The notes: generated by a model not told the origin, from the sequence alone. A stretch of 64,000 nucleotides of DNA from Bacteroidetes bacterium 43-93 (GCA_001897855.1 MKUO01000004.1:1-64000); one strand, 5' to 3'; shown: positions 51,284-60,151, numbered from the stretch's first letter. Numbers and translations are program-made.

Positions 51284-51880
51284 TTAATACGGCTTGATCA
51301 CGTGCCCCGTACCTGCACCGAAAACACTTTTCCTGAATCCATACTCCAGCTGATGCATGGTCACGGGAATATCCCCCGGGAAGAATGGAAAATACTGAGG
51401 GGAATTCTCTATTACGGTAGGACTAACAGCATTGATACGGATCCCGTTTTCCAGTTCAATGGCAGCGGCGCGTACAAAGCCCTCCACAGCAGCATTGGCA
51501 GCAGAAGCGTTGGCAAAGTTGCGTTGCGGATCGTGCGTTAATGCGCCTGTAATAAGTGTGAACGAGCCTTTAGGATTAATGTAGTGCTGTCCGATAAGCA
51601 CCAGGTTGATCTGTCCCATCATCTTGCCCTCTACGCCGTTGCGAAACTGCGTATCGGTCAGGGTTTTCCATGGGCCTACATAAGTAGGGCCTGCTGTGCA
51701 TATCAGCGCATCAAATGCGCCGATCTTTTTGTACATGTTTTCGATCGATTCGGTAGAAGTAATATCTACCTGTACATCAACTCCCTTTCTGTCGGCCCTG
51801 ATCACTTCGTGTTCTTTTTCAAAAGCCTGTGACAAATAGGTGCCCATCGTGCCCGAGGCACCTACGATTACAATTTTCAT
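51284..51880 (-). CDS. small short-chain dehydrogenase/reductase lacking the YxxxK motif
   Basis: A 198-residue Rossmann protein: nucleotide motif VGASGTMGTYL (residues 6-16), INLVLIGQHYINPKGSFTLI (about 94-113) and ELENGIRINAVSPTVIENSP (142-161). Where classical SDRs have Tyr-x3-Lys, this one has FANASAANAAVEGF, so the usual catalytic Tyr and Lys are absent. A recognised subgroup of about 200-residue SDR-like proteins shares this. The reaction is unknown. It is transcribed after the beta-barrel gene, across a hairpin region at 51912-51949. Confidence 0.82.
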   Translation of the reverse strand: MKIVIVGASGTMGTYLSQAFEKEHEVIRADRKGVDVQVDITSTESIENMYKKIGAFDALICTAGPTYVGPWKTLTDTQFRNGVEGKMMGQINLVLIGQHYINPKGSFTLITGALTHDPQRNFANASAANAAVEGFVRAAAIELENGIRINAVSPTVIENSPQYFPFFPGDIPVTMHQLEYGFRKSVFGAGTGHVIKPY

Positions 51881-51911
51881 GCTTGTTATTATTTATTTTT
51901 AAATGAAGAAA

Positions 51912-51949
51912 AATCTTCGCTGAAGATTGCTCCTTATGGGAGCAATCTT
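51912..51949 (-). terminator. overlapping alternative hairpins between the porin-like and SDR genes
   Basis: One hairpin pairs 51923-51933 with 51939-51949 (11 bp, 5-nt loop); a second pairs 51912-51918 with 51922-51928 (7 bp, 3-nt loop). They share 51923-51928 and cannot form together. On the minus strand the second is followed by TTTCTTCATTT. This could be a plain terminator or an attenuator. Confidence 0.5.
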
Positions 51950-52630
51950 TTATCCTTTTTTCTCAGCTTGTTTTTTTACACTGATCCTCGATAGCACCAG
52001 GCTGATGTTCAGCATCCTGTTATAGCGCTCCACGTTGTTAGATATATTCACAAGGCCATAACCATAGCGTGCATCCAATGTCAGGCTGGTCTTTTTCATA
52101 TTAAACGTATAGCCCGCACCTGCCTGTAAGCCCGCATCCCAGCGCTTCAGGCTGCCCATATCACTGCCAAAGGTTACTTTGGTTTTGGTCTCCGCTAAGT
52201 TCTTCGACGCTTCTGTCTTTAATCGGCCTGATAATATATAACCAACATAAGGGCCTGCGTTGATGTAGAAATTGTTGAAGTGTACCCGGGCAAGTACCGG
52301 CAACTCCAGTGAGCCCATACGCAATGTAGATTTACCACCTGTCAACGGGTTGTTTTCTTTTAGAGTGCCGCCTTTCATTGCAAAGTATAATTCCGGAACA
52401 AGGGAGAACATAGGTGTGATGCCTGCCTGGTAAGAGAAGCCTGCCTGCAAGCCCTTATAGTTCTGTTTGTACTGTTGTAGCATACTATTTGATGCTCCAT
52501 AGTTAAAGTTGGTGGTCAGCGAATTAAGCGAAATGCCGAATTTGCTTGTTTGCGAAAAAGAACTGAACGATAAAGTTGCCAGTGCCAGTGTTACTACTGC
52601 AAGTTTTGCAGATTTAATTGTTTGGTACAT
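51950..52630 (-). CDS. porin-family outer-membrane beta-barrel protein
   Basis: A 226-residue protein with a signal peptide (cleavage near SFSQTS, about 28) and an eight-strand barrel pattern: FGISLNSLTTNFNYGA, GFSYQAGITPMFSL, LPVLARVHFNNFYINAGPYVGYIL and LDARYGYGLVNIS. It fits the PorT/outer-membrane beta-barrel class. Function unknown. The upstream 254-bp region is long and AT-rich. Confidence 0.82.
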   Translation of the reverse strand: MYQTIKSAKLAVVTLALATLSFSSFSQTSKFGISLNSLTTNFNYGASNSMLQQYKQNYKGLQAGFSYQAGITPMFSLVPELYFAMKGGTLKENNPLTGGKSTLRMGSLELPVLARVHFNNFYINAGPYVGYILSGRLKTEASKNLAETKTKVTFGSDMGSLKRWDAGLQAGAGYTFNMKKTSLTLDARYGYGLVNISNNVERYNRMLNISLVLSRISVKKQAEKKG

Positions 52631-52884
52631 TTTGATTTAATTTTTAGTGGTTATTAATTATTGTTGTTATTATTATTGTTGGTTCATTTAAGGCAATAAG
52701 ATCCCACCCTTCCTTTTGAGAAGTTTTTTTAATTACATCTTGTAGAGTAGGGAAGTCTTACGTCAGTATGCTATATCTCCGAATCATGCTACAAAATTAG
52801 CTTCTGTATTACCCCTTCCGGTAGGACGATCTTGTAGTTATATAGCACTTATGCAAAATTGTTGTGGCGCAGTTTGTCCTTTTC
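52631..52884. promoter_or_regulatory. upstream region of the porin-like gene
   Basis: A 254-bp gene-free stretch with AT-rich leader near the start codon. The 9-mer ATCTTGTAG occurs twice, at 52737-52745 and 52829-52837, 92 bp apart and each beside a GTAG(A)G-like sequence; it may be a direct-repeat regulator site or chance. No clear TTTG/TAnnTTTG promoter is recognisable. Confidence 0.3.
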
Positions 52885-53835
52885 TTATCGCAGCCAGCGG
52901 ATAGCTATTTTACCCTTGGTACGCATCTTTTCTATATAGCTGAGTGCTTCAGGAATATCATGTTGCGAGTACGTTTGTGTCAAATGCACCTTTAGTTTAT
53001 TTTTATAAATGAGCGTGCCTAATACATCCAGGTCCATAGCATCAGCCTCTGCTGTAAATTGTGCTAAAGGGAACCTGCTAAAAGCTTTTCTCAATGATAC
53101 AGACATCATATGCCCCATAGTAGTAAATCCTACCATCACACCTCTTTTACCCATACGCTTATAATCTGCATGAGATAGGTTGCCATTCGTATCGATCACA
53201 AGGTCATATTGTCCCTCGTGTTGATGGATATTTTCTTTGTCGTATGCTATTACCCGATCTGCTCCCAGCCCGGTAACAAAATCTGCGTTTTTAGAAGAGC
53301 AGACCGCGGTCACCTTTGCGCCGCATGCTTTTGCTATTTGTACGGCAAAGTGTCCAACGCCACCTGAACCGCCATTGATAAGCACCGTTTCATTTTTACG
53401 CAATTGCCCATGTATTACCAATGCCTGGTATGCTGTAGATCCCGCCAGCGGCACGCATGCCATTTCTGTATAGTCTGTGCCGGTGGGCATTAAGGCACAG
53501 CTGTTAGCGGGCACGGATATATACTCCGCAAAAGCGCCTCCTTTCAAATGATGGCCAAACACTTTGTCGCCTGCTTTCAGATGGGTAACATTAGTACCCG
53601 CTTTCACAACCACCCCGGCGAAATCAGTTCCTGGTATCTTATGTTTTGGTTTCAATAACCCGTACGATAATCGCGCAAAGTATGGCTTGCCGCGTAGTAT
53701 ATGCCAGTCTGCCGGGTTTACAGAATTCGCCATCACTTCAACGAGCACTTCGTCTGCTTTTACAGAAGGCCTTTCTACTTCTTCAAACCTGAGTATTTCA
53801 GGGCCCCCATACCTTGTTTTAATAAATGCTTTCAT
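52885..53835 (-). CDS. NADP-dependent zinc-free alcohol dehydrogenase / quinone oxidoreductase (MDR)
   Basis: A 316-residue medium-chain dehydrogenase. Signatures: VMANSVNPADWHILRGKPYF (35-54), GTDFAGVVVKAGTNV (about 70-84), and the Rossmann motif INGGSGGVGHFAVQIAKACG (about 150-169). The structural and catalytic zinc cysteines are missing, so it belongs to the quinone-oxidoreductase branch. It should reduce quinones or enones with NADPH. It is last of a three-gene operon, 10 nt after the FAD oxidoreductase. Confidence 0.9.
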   Translation of the reverse strand: MKAFIKTRYGGPEILRFEEVERPSVKADEVLVEVMANSVNPADWHILRGKPYFARLSYGLLKPKHKIPGTDFAGVVVKAGTNVTHLKAGDKVFGHHLKGGAFAEYISVPANSCALMPTGTDYTEMACVPLAGSTAYQALVIHGQLRKNETVLINGGSGGVGHFAVQIAKACGAKVTAVCSSKNADFVTGLGADRVIAYDKENIHQHEGQYDLVIDTNGNLSHADYKRMGKRGVMVGFTTMGHMMSVSLRKAFSRFPLAQFTAEADAMDLDVLGTLIYKNKLKVHLTQTYSQHDIPEALSYIEKMRTKGKIAIRWLR

Positions 53836-53845
53836 TCTTTTTGCA

Positions 53846-54850
53846 TTAAAAATTTTCTTCGATCAGCTCTTTGTTTACCATGATGCCCGTTGTAGTTCCC
53901 ATAGATACAGCATTTGCTACCGTGCGCATCCTCGATGCATTGTCTCCACAGGCATACAATCCATGAACTGTGGTCTTGTTTGCAGCATCAATTTTTATAT
54001 AGCCTTCCGGTGTTATTTCGCAACTCAGCATATGGGCAATAGCGGAGTGTTGCTTAAATGGCAGGCGCGCATACAGTGTTTTTACCGCAACGCTGGTTTT
54101 ATTTTTAAAGATGATACGTTCTACATAGCCCATTTTATGCTCCAATCGTTCTATCTCTGTGTCCACTATATCTATACCGTGGTGCTCCAGCTTTGTTCTT
54201 TGCTGTTCGTTGAGCGTAGATGGCCCGTTTGTATAAACGGTCAGGTCATTCGTCCAGTTACTTATTAGCGATGCCATCTCATAGGCAAGGTCTCCATTGG
54301 CAAAAATGCCTGTTTTCTGTTGCCGTACTTCGTATCCATGGCAGTACGGGCAGTGCAGTACACTAATGCCCCAGCAGTCGGCAAAGCCCGGTATGCCCGG
54401 CATGATATCGTTTATTCCGGTGGCCAAAACCAGCTTTCTTGCAGAAAATGCCCCGCCATCCTGCATTTGTACGGTAAATCCATCTTCTGTCTTAGAGGCT
54501 GTTATAGCCCAGCCTGTCACTAATTCTACAGTATGGTAGCGGCTTAGCTCTTTTTTCGCAAAAGCTGCTATCTCACCGGGTGCGTTGCCATCATTGGTTA
54601 AAAAGTTATGGGAATGTGGTGTCTGCTTATTGCAAGGGTCGCCGCTGTCTATGATCAGCACCTTGCGCAATGCCCTTCCTAGTGCCATACCTGCGGCAAG
54701 GCCACTGTAGCTGCCACCCACTATTATTACATCGTATTGATTTTCTTTTCTCATATTGCTGTTGATTGATTTTCCTTTTGTCCATTCAGGCAATAACATC
54801 CCCGCTGTCAGAACCCCGGCCAACTTTATAAACCCGCGTCGCGACCCCAT
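53846..54850 (-). CDS. thioredoxin-reductase-like FAD oxidoreductase with a Tat-like N-terminus
   Basis: A 334-residue flavoprotein of the class II pyridine nucleotide-disulphide family. FAD motif GGSYSGLAAG at 45-54, redox pair Cys167-Pro-Tyr-Cys170 in LHCPYCHGYE, NADPH-binding GIFANGD near 181-187 and the C-terminal GLYACGDNA. Unusually it begins MGSRRGFIKLAGVLTAGMLL: a twin-arginine motif and hydrophobic stretch. The family's usual start would be near MRKENQYDVI (residue 33), so export in folded form is possible. It lies between the small membrane protein (2-nt gap) and the MDR gene. Confidence 0.87.
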   Translation of the reverse strand: MGSRRGFIKLAGVLTAGMLLPEWTKGKSINSNMRKENQYDVIIVGGSYSGLAAGMALGRALRKVLIIDSGDPCNKQTPHSHNFLTNDGNAPGEIAAFAKKELSRYHTVELVTGWAITASKTEDGFTVQMQDGGAFSARKLVLATGINDIMPGIPGFADCWGISVLHCPYCHGYEVRQQKTGIFANGDLAYEMASLISNWTNDLTVYTNGPSTLNEQQRTKLEHHGIDIVDTEIERLEHKMGYVERIIFKNKTSVAVKTLYARLPFKQHSAIAHMLSCEITPEGYIKIDAANKTTVHGLYACGDNASRMRTVANAVSMGTTTGIMVNKELIEENF

Positions 54851-54852
54851 AC

Positions 54853-55077
54853 TTATTTCAGTGTTTTCTTCGCTGATATCCTCTTAATGATGGCGTCCAA
54901 CATAGGAACTCCTGCAAACATCATCCATGGCACCAGTGAAATGGTAAGGATAAATGTCCTCAGGTACAGCGGTAGGTCGGCAAGTGCTTGCCCGAAGAAG
55001 AATAAGAAAGCGGTAATAGATGGGTAAATAACTGCCCAGATCTTTAAAGACATCAATAGCCTTGTTTTTGCGTTCAT
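54853..55077 (-). CDS. small two-helix membrane protein
   Basis: A 74-residue protein with two transmembrane helices, about 11-33 (IWAVIYPSITAFLFFFGQAL) and 41-62 (FILTISLVPWMMFAGVPML), and a basic C-terminus. It resembles the small DUF2798-type membrane proteins found beside oxidoreductases, but the match is not certain. It is first in the operon with the FAD oxidoreductase and MDR genes. Confidence 0.65.
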   Translation of the reverse strand: MNAKTRLLMSLKIWAVIYPSITAFLFFFGQALADLPLYLRTFILTISLVPWMMFAGVPMLDAIIKRISAKKTLK

Positions 55078-55168
55078 ATCGTTTAGTTTTTGTGATGATT
55101 AATTTCTTTCACAAAAGTAGAACGCGTAAAGAGGGCTATGATAGGACGCTTATCAAGTTGAATGGTAC

Positions 55169-56032
55169 TTATTTAAAGTTATTGCGAAATGCCTCCGGCG
55201 AATATCCTGTATGCTTCTTAAAGAACCGGATAAAATAAGAGACATCTTCATAACCAAGGTGATCGGCTACTTCCTTTACCTGGCTGGTAGTGGCAAACAG
55301 GTACCTTCTTGCCTCCAGGATCACTTGTTCATTGATCAGGTCCGACATGGTTTTGCCAACAGCAGCCTTTGTAATGGCATTCAGTTGGTAGGCCGACATA
55401 TTCATCAGGTCTGCATACTGGGCTACATTCTTCATACTTCCAATATTGGCTTCCAGCAGGCGTTGTAGCTCTTCAAATCGATCTTGTGTATAAGCTTTCT
55501 CGGTCGATGCAATGCTTTTCGGATTCTGGCTTTGCCGTATGTATTCAATAAAGAAAAGGTCCTGGTGCGCTTTGATCGCTTCCGCGAATCCTTCCTGCTT
55601 GTTGGCAAATTCGTTAAATATATTTTCAAGGTTAGTATGCAACCTCATAAATCGTGCGGTCTCTACTTCGCAATAGTTCTTGCTTGATGCCTTGCGCCAC
55701 CGGTGTTCTGTGATGGTGTTTTTCGGTTGGTAAAATGCCAGGTCAAACTCCATTAAGTAGCCTTCGCTGCCTGCGCTCAATTCCAGCCTGTGTACCTGCC
55801 CGGGCCTGAGGATAAATACGGAATGATCATGCACCTCGTACTGCACAAAATCGATCTCATGGATACCACTTCCTTTTTGTATAGCAAGTACAAAGTAGAA
55901 ATCATGTTTGTGAAGATCATGCACAAGGTTGCGCCCATCTAACAACTGTTGAATGCTGCGGATACTGAATCGTCCGGCATTGCGCTGATCTTCAGTCTTA
56001 CTGGCAAGATGTCTGACGGGTATCGCTTTCAT
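55169..56032 (-). CDS. AraC family transcriptional regulator
   Basis: A 287-residue regulator. The C-terminal HTH pair reads VAQYADLMNMSAYQLNAITK (about 207) and QVKEVADHLGYEDVSYFIRF (about 254), with KKHTGYSPEAFRNNF at the end. The N-terminal cupin-like sensor (FVLAIQKGSGIHEIDFVQYE) is of the Bacteroidota type. ATG at 56032 is used; a TTG at 56038 would add two residues. It lies 91 nt upstream of the redox operon (55077-52885) on the same strand and probably regulates it. Confidence 0.9.
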   Translation of the reverse strand: MKAIPVRHLASKTEDQRNAGRFSIRSIQQLLDGRNLVHDLHKHDFYFVLAIQKGSGIHEIDFVQYEVHDHSVFILRPGQVHRLELSAGSEGYLMEFDLAFYQPKNTITEHRWRKASSKNYCEVETARFMRLHTNLENIFNEFANKQEGFAEAIKAHQDLFFIEYIRQSQNPKSIASTEKAYTQDRFEELQRLLEANIGSMKNVAQYADLMNMSAYQLNAITKAAVGKTMSDLINEQVILEARRYLFATTSQVKEVADHLGYEDVSYFIRFFKKHTGYSPEAFRNNFK

Positions 56033-56113
56033 TTTCAATAACTTATCCTGAATGTAATATTAACTATTTTTATTAGGTTATATTAAAGATAATAGTCATT
56101 ATAATGAGAATGC

Positions 56114-56150
56114 ATAAAAACAAATGCGGGAGTACCGCATTTGTTTTTAT
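56114..56150. terminator. bidirectional terminator
   Basis: A perfect 16-bp stem (56114-56129 with 56135-56150) with a 5-nt loop and A/T-rich outer ends that give a T-run on both strands. It lies after the DUF305 gene and before the AraC gene on the minus strand. Confidence 0.85.
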
Positions 56151-56281
56151 CTGTTATGGTGGGGTAGGATGCATTAGTTTCCAAGTCCGCTTGTCTGCAC
56201 ACGTTTGCTTTCTTCTTCCGCTCCGCTTTGAATTTGTTTCGGGCCTTTTGCCTGGTGGTTACCAACCATTAAATACCGGCA
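56151..56281. other. gene-free stretch downstream of DUF305 with a possible tiny basic ORF
   Basis: Between the terminator and the DUF305 stop, the minus strand has a 31-codon ORF from ATG at 56269 (MVGNHQAKGPKQIQSG...) and an alternative frame from TTG at 56265 rich in Lys/Arg (KARNKFKAERKKKANVCRQ). The second reading resembles a basic nucleic-acid-binding tail but no family is recognised. Most likely untranslated. Confidence 0.25.
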
Positions 56282-56731
56282 CTATTTCATCCTTTGCAGC
56301 ATTTGCTTCATTTCTGCTATCTCCCGTTCCTGCGATGCTATAATGCCTTCAGACAATTTCTTCACCTCCGGGTCGGTTATCGTCGCATGTTTACTGGTCA
56401 TGATGGCGGAGGAGTGGTGGGGTATCATCGCCTGCATATACTCTCTGTCCGAAACAAAGGTTTGATTACGTAAAAACACAAGTGCCAGCACAAAAACTAT
56501 TGCGCTCAATAACCCGATAACCTTGTTAAGTTTTTTGTTCGGGTACATATTGCCCATCAGCCAGAGCATCAGTAAGGCCATAGGGGTTACCATCAGCAGG
56601 CTCATATACGTTCTTGTCAGGCTCAGGTAAATATGATCTACGCTATCCACATTCATAAACATTACGCTATACATGATCACAAACGATATGGTTAGCATCA
56701 ATGCCATTTTCTTATAACTGCTCTGTTTCAT
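56282..56731 (-). CDS. DUF305 membrane-anchored protein
   Basis: A 149-residue protein starting at the ATG of MKQSSYKKMALM (56731); an earlier in-frame start would add 43 residues with no family match. Three transmembrane helices occupy about 8-80 (LMLTISFVIMYSVMFM, LLMVTPMALLMLWLMG, IVFVLALVFL), followed by the DUF305 domain with MIPHHSSAIMTSKHA (about 99-113) and ERE-rich helix. DUF305 proteins are ferritin-like helical bundles often near copper genes; the paired His here (IPHHSSA) may bind metal. Confidence 0.85.
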   Translation of the reverse strand: MKQSSYKKMALMLTISFVIMYSVMFMNVDSVDHIYLSLTRTYMSLLMVTPMALLMLWLMGNMYPNKKLNKVIGLLSAIVFVLALVFLRNQTFVSDREYMQAMIPHHSSAIMTSKHATITDPEVKKLSEGIIASQEREIAEMKQMLQRMK

Positions 56732-56850
56732 GACTGTCTTGTTTTGTGGATAGCTACCAAATTGATGCCCGCAACAATATTTTATATATAATTGGCCGGT
56801 TAAACAGGTATTGGAGCGATATTTATAAGTATATACCAATACGTTAGCAT

Positions 56851-57276
56851 ATGCCAACATCCCACAACCTCGATCGTTTTATCAAAGCGCAGCAGGGCGT
56901 TTACAAAACCGCCCTTTCCGAAATACGGAATGGCAGGAAGGCCAGCCATTGGATGTGGTTCATCTTCCCGCAAATACAAGGCCTTGGTCATAGTGATATG
57001 GCAAGGTTCTATGCTATTAAAGACAAGGAAGAAGCACAGGGATATCTGCAACATCCCATCCTCGGGCAGCGGCTAATAGAGATCAGCGAAGTGCTAATGC
57101 AATTAAACAGCAGCAACGCCGTGCAGATATTCGGAGGCATCGACAGCGTGAAGCTAAAATCATCCATGACACTCTTCTCCTCACTTCCAAACGCCAACCC
57201 CATATTTCAAAAAGTGCTGGATAAATTCTTTGGCGGGGAAAAAGACGGTCGAACGGTAGAGATACTTGCATCTTGA
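56851..57276 (+). CDS. DUF1810 family protein
   Basis: A 141-residue soluble protein matching DUF1810: NLDRFIKAQQGVYKTALSEI (6-25), SHWMWFIFPQIQGLGHSDMA (32-51) and QIFGGIDSVKLKSSMTLFS (about 92-110). The structure of the family is all-helical and its function unknown. It is adjacent to a DUF1801 gene on the same strand. Confidence 0.9.
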   Translation: MPTSHNLDRFIKAQQGVYKTALSEIRNGRKASHWMWFIFPQIQGLGHSDMARFYAIKDKEEAQGYLQHPILGQRLIEISEVLMQLNSSNAVQIFGGIDSVKLKSSMTLFSSLPNANPIFQKVLDKFFGGEKDGRTVEILAS

Positions 57277-57329
57277 GGGTATCAATAAAATTGGCGAGAT
57301 TTGAAAAGACCGCCATAAATGATATGCAC

Positions 57330-57755
57330 ATGAATGTACAGGAACAGATACAAAATTTTATCGCCACACAGCCCGAACCCAAACGCATCGAGTTGCAGGA
57401 CTTGCACAAGCGCATACTCCACATATCACCGAAAACCAAACTTTGGTTCTTCGATGGCACAGACGAACAGGGTAAAACCGTTGCCAACCCCACAATAGGC
57501 TATGGCAACTATACCATTAAATATACCAACGGCACTACTAAAGACTCCTTTCGTATTGGCATCAGCGCCAACAAAACAGGCATCTCTGTGTATATCCTCG
57601 GCATCAAAGACAAGGCCTACTTAGCCCAAACCTTTGGTAAAGACCTCGGTAAGGCCAGCGTCACCGGCTATTGCATCAAATTCAAAACCCTTGCAGATAT
57701 AAACCTCGAAGTACTCGAAGCAGCTATAAGGTTTGGGTTGGAGATGGAGGATTAG
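57330..57755 (+). CDS. DUF1801 domain protein
   Basis: A 141-residue soluble protein with the DUF1801 alpha/beta fold: IELQDLHKRILHISPKTKLW (about 19-38), YTIKYTNGTTKDSFRIGISA and CIKFKTLADINLEVLEAAI near the end. I prefer the ATG at 57330 (MNVQEQIQNF); ATG at 57324 or a TTG at 57273 would add 2 or 19 residues. It follows DUF1810 closely and is probably co-transcribed. Function unknown. Confidence 0.82.
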   Translation: MNVQEQIQNFIATQPEPKRIELQDLHKRILHISPKTKLWFFDGTDEQGKTVANPTIGYGNYTIKYTNGTTKDSFRIGISANKTGISVYILGIKDKAYLAQTFGKDLGKASVTGYCIKFKTLADINLEVLEAAIRFGLEMED

Positions 57756-57962
57756 AGAGAGTGGTTTTTCTCCTCACGGTACTTTTTATTGCTCCTTAGG
57801 CAAAATATATAGTAAGTTGATTTTCAAAATAATTTCTATTCTGTGGCATCGGTCATATGGCTTTTGTATGTTTGCCTGGTGATCAATAGTTTTTCGCGTA
57901 AGATAGATCTATCTTTTTCTGCGATGCGGCGATATTCAGGTTACCTTAATAAGATTATATAA

Positions 57963-59021
57963 ATGGGACAACATATTTTGTCTTTTCTGAAATATTGCAT
58001 TTTAACCTTCCTCTTTACTTACGGTATATTTTACACGAGCTACAAATATGGCCGGCCAGACCTTGGCAATTGGGATTTCTTAAAGTATAGCAAGATGGTG
58101 GATGCGCCTTTGAACCTTTCTGCCACCGTAGCTCCCCATGCGTTACGGCAATTGCCAACATTGCTTGCGTATGCGGCAAAGCAATCCCGGCTATATTATC
58201 CCAATGACATCTCATTTGCCCGGTCAGTCACCTACAAGGGACTGAATATGCAGAAAAACTTCTTTGCTTTATTGCTGGTTAATTATGCTGCTTTTATCGC
58301 AGCTGTGGCGCTGATAATATGGTTTGTCGTTACCTATGGCCATCTGCAAAAAAGCAATTTTATCTATTTTTCATGCATTGCCCTCTGTAGCGGATACTTC
58401 ATGGTGCCTGTCAATATCATTGCGCCAATGTCACAGGGGTTCGGATGGCTGGCATCGGTGTTGTTATCTATTGGTATCTTCAGTGCTCGCTATCGATATA
58501 TAATAATCGGAGGATTGATAGGCATCTTCTCGAGAGAAACAACCGTCCTTTTTTTCATGGTATTAAGCATAATATCGGGTGTTGTTCTTTATATGACGAA
58601 AAGAAAACCGTCATTTTTCTTCAATACTTCATTTATACTACTCGGGCTATTTGTAACGCTCCTTTTGTTTCGCATCAATCTTACAACCGGTCAGGAAAAA
58701 CAATTTTCGATTTTGTACCTGATCGGGAAGACATTTGATAGTGCTACTAAAGCAGATTATTTATTCCAGGCTTTTCTTACGCAGGGCTTGTTATTTTTTC
58801 TTTTTACACTTTGTTATAAAAAAGACAAACGTCGAACAATAAATTATATAGCTGCGGCAATATTTATTTTACTTATTGGCGGGTTTGGGGCCGGGCGTTT
58901 ACTTGGCGAAACCTATCCTTACCTGGTATTGCTTTATCTGCTTCCGTCAGCCGCCGATCAAAAACCGGGCGGCCAGTTTGCAGATCGGCACACTGCAAAA
59001 GCTGCAGTTCTGCAAGGCTAA
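57963..59021 (+). CDS. polytopic membrane protein, unrecognised
   Basis: A 352-residue protein with about nine hydrophobic helices, including YCILTFLFTYGIFYTSY (11-27), LLLVNYAAFIAAVALIIWFV (about 103-122), YFMVPVNIIAPMSQGFGWL and YIAAAIFILLIGGFGAG (about 299-315). The N-terminal periplasmic loop (about 28-85) and the motif FSRETTVLF near 190 are distinctive, and recall membrane proteins acting on polyprenyl or exopolysaccharide substrates. I do not recognise the family. It precedes an acyltransferase gene by 74 nt. Confidence 0.75.
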   Translation: MGQHILSFLKYCILTFLFTYGIFYTSYKYGRPDLGNWDFLKYSKMVDAPLNLSATVAPHALRQLPTLLAYAAKQSRLYYPNDISFARSVTYKGLNMQKNFFALLLVNYAAFIAAVALIIWFVVTYGHLQKSNFIYFSCIALCSGYFMVPVNIIAPMSQGFGWLASVLLSIGIFSARYRYIIIGGLIGIFSRETTVLFFMVLSIISGVVLYMTKRKPSFFFNTSFILLGLFVTLLLFRINLTTGQEKQFSILYLIGKTFDSATKADYLFQAFLTQGLLFFLFTLCYKKDKRRTINYIAAAIFILLIGGFGAGRLLGETYPYLVLLYLLPSAADQKPGGQFADRHTAKAAVLQG

Positions 59022-59095
59022 AAATCCATTCAGTTCAGATATGTTCTGAATTTCCAATACAACAACGAACGTATATCTTTAGCTGCGAAATCGTA

Positions 59096-60151
59096 ATGGC
59101 AACTGGCAAAATGAAATATTATACCGAGCTGGATGGGATCAGGGGATTTGCCGCGCTTACCATTTTCTTTTTTCATTTCCTGCACGGGCAAACGTTTAGC
59201 GGTCTGCTCCCCGGTGTTTTTATGAAGCTGGTTTCCATTGGCCCTACCATGGCCAATCTGTTTTTCGTGCTATCGGGCTTCCTCATTACACAGATATTGC
59301 TAAATGCGAAAGGCACGCACAATTACTTCTCCTATTATTATGCCCGCCGCATATTGCGCATATTCCCGCTATATTATCTGGTGTTACTGATATATTTCTT
59401 TGGCTTACCCATATTGTATGGCAGGGCAATCCCCTCATTTTCGCTGCAATGGTATAATTGGGTGCATTTGCAAAACCTGCCGATCACGTTCAGGTGGCCA
59501 CATGCGGGGCCAAAATACCTGTGGTCGCTGGCGGTAGAAGAGCATTTTTACCTCCTGTGGCCTATGCTGGTATTGTGGCTCAATAAGCGGCAGCTAATAG
59601 GCGTTTGCATTGGTATTATTGGTATTGCATTGGTAATGCGCATTATGCTGGCGGTTAATGGCTACCCGGTATTCTTCTTTACATTTACTACTATCGATGC
59701 ACTCGCTGTGGGCGCTATTGCAGGCATACTCAGTTACTATGGCGGGCTTATGGTATACAGGGCATGCATACGGCAATGGATGTATATTACCGGCATACCG
59801 GCTATTATCCTGTGGTTTATTTTCTTTGGTACAACAAACAGTGTATTTAATATAGCAATGCCGCTTTTATTCAACCTGTTTTATGCATCTGCGCTTTCTT
59901 ACCTCGTAACGGCTGATCAGAGGCATTTCTTAAAAAGATGCCTACAAAAGAGAATACCCGTGTTCACAGGCACCATCAGTTATGGTTTTTTCATATTTCA
60001 TCCTTTATGTATCTCTTTTACGCACAGGATATTTAAAAACCAGGATATTGTATTGCAAATAGTTATTGCCCTCTTTGCTTCTTTAATAGTGGCCACTGCC
60101 AGCTACTATCTCTTTGAGAAGAGGTTCATGCGTTTTAAGAGGTATTTTTGA
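59096..60151 (+). CDS. acyltransferase 3 family membrane protein (OafA/YrhL-like)
   Basis: A 351-residue protein with about ten transmembrane helices. The conserved features of acyltransferase family 3 are present: YYTELDGIRGFAALTIFFFH (8-27, with the catalytic His and Asp-Gly-Arg-like DGIRG), YYARRILRIFPLYYLVLL (about 81-98) and WSLAVEEHFYLLWP (about 142-155). It transfers acyl groups, probably acetyl or succinyl, onto surface glycans. Start could also be ATG at 59111. No sugar-biosynthesis genes adjoin, so its acceptor is unknown. Confidence 0.9.
   Translation: MATGKMKYYTELDGIRGFAALTIFFFHFLHGQTFSGLLPGVFMKLVSIGPTMANLFFVLSGFLITQILLNAKGTHNYFSYYYARRILRIFPLYYLVLLIYFFGLPILYGRAIPSFSLQWYNWVHLQNLPITFRWPHAGPKYLWSLAVEEHFYLLWPMLVLWLNKRQLIGVCIGIIGIALVMRIMLAVNGYPVFFFTFTTIDALAVGAIAGILSYYGGLMVYRACIRQWMYITGIPAIILWFIFFGTTNSVFNIAMPLLFNLFYASALSYLVTADQRHFLKRCLQKRIPVFTGTISYGFFIFHPLCISFTHRIFKNQDIVLQIVIALFASLIVATASYYLFEKRFMRFKRYF

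Noticed and set aside
52737-52837. duplicate 9-mer ATCTTGTAG read as a regulator site
   Set aside because: Two copies 92 bp apart in an AT-rich gap are too weak alone; noted in the feature but not claimed as a finding.
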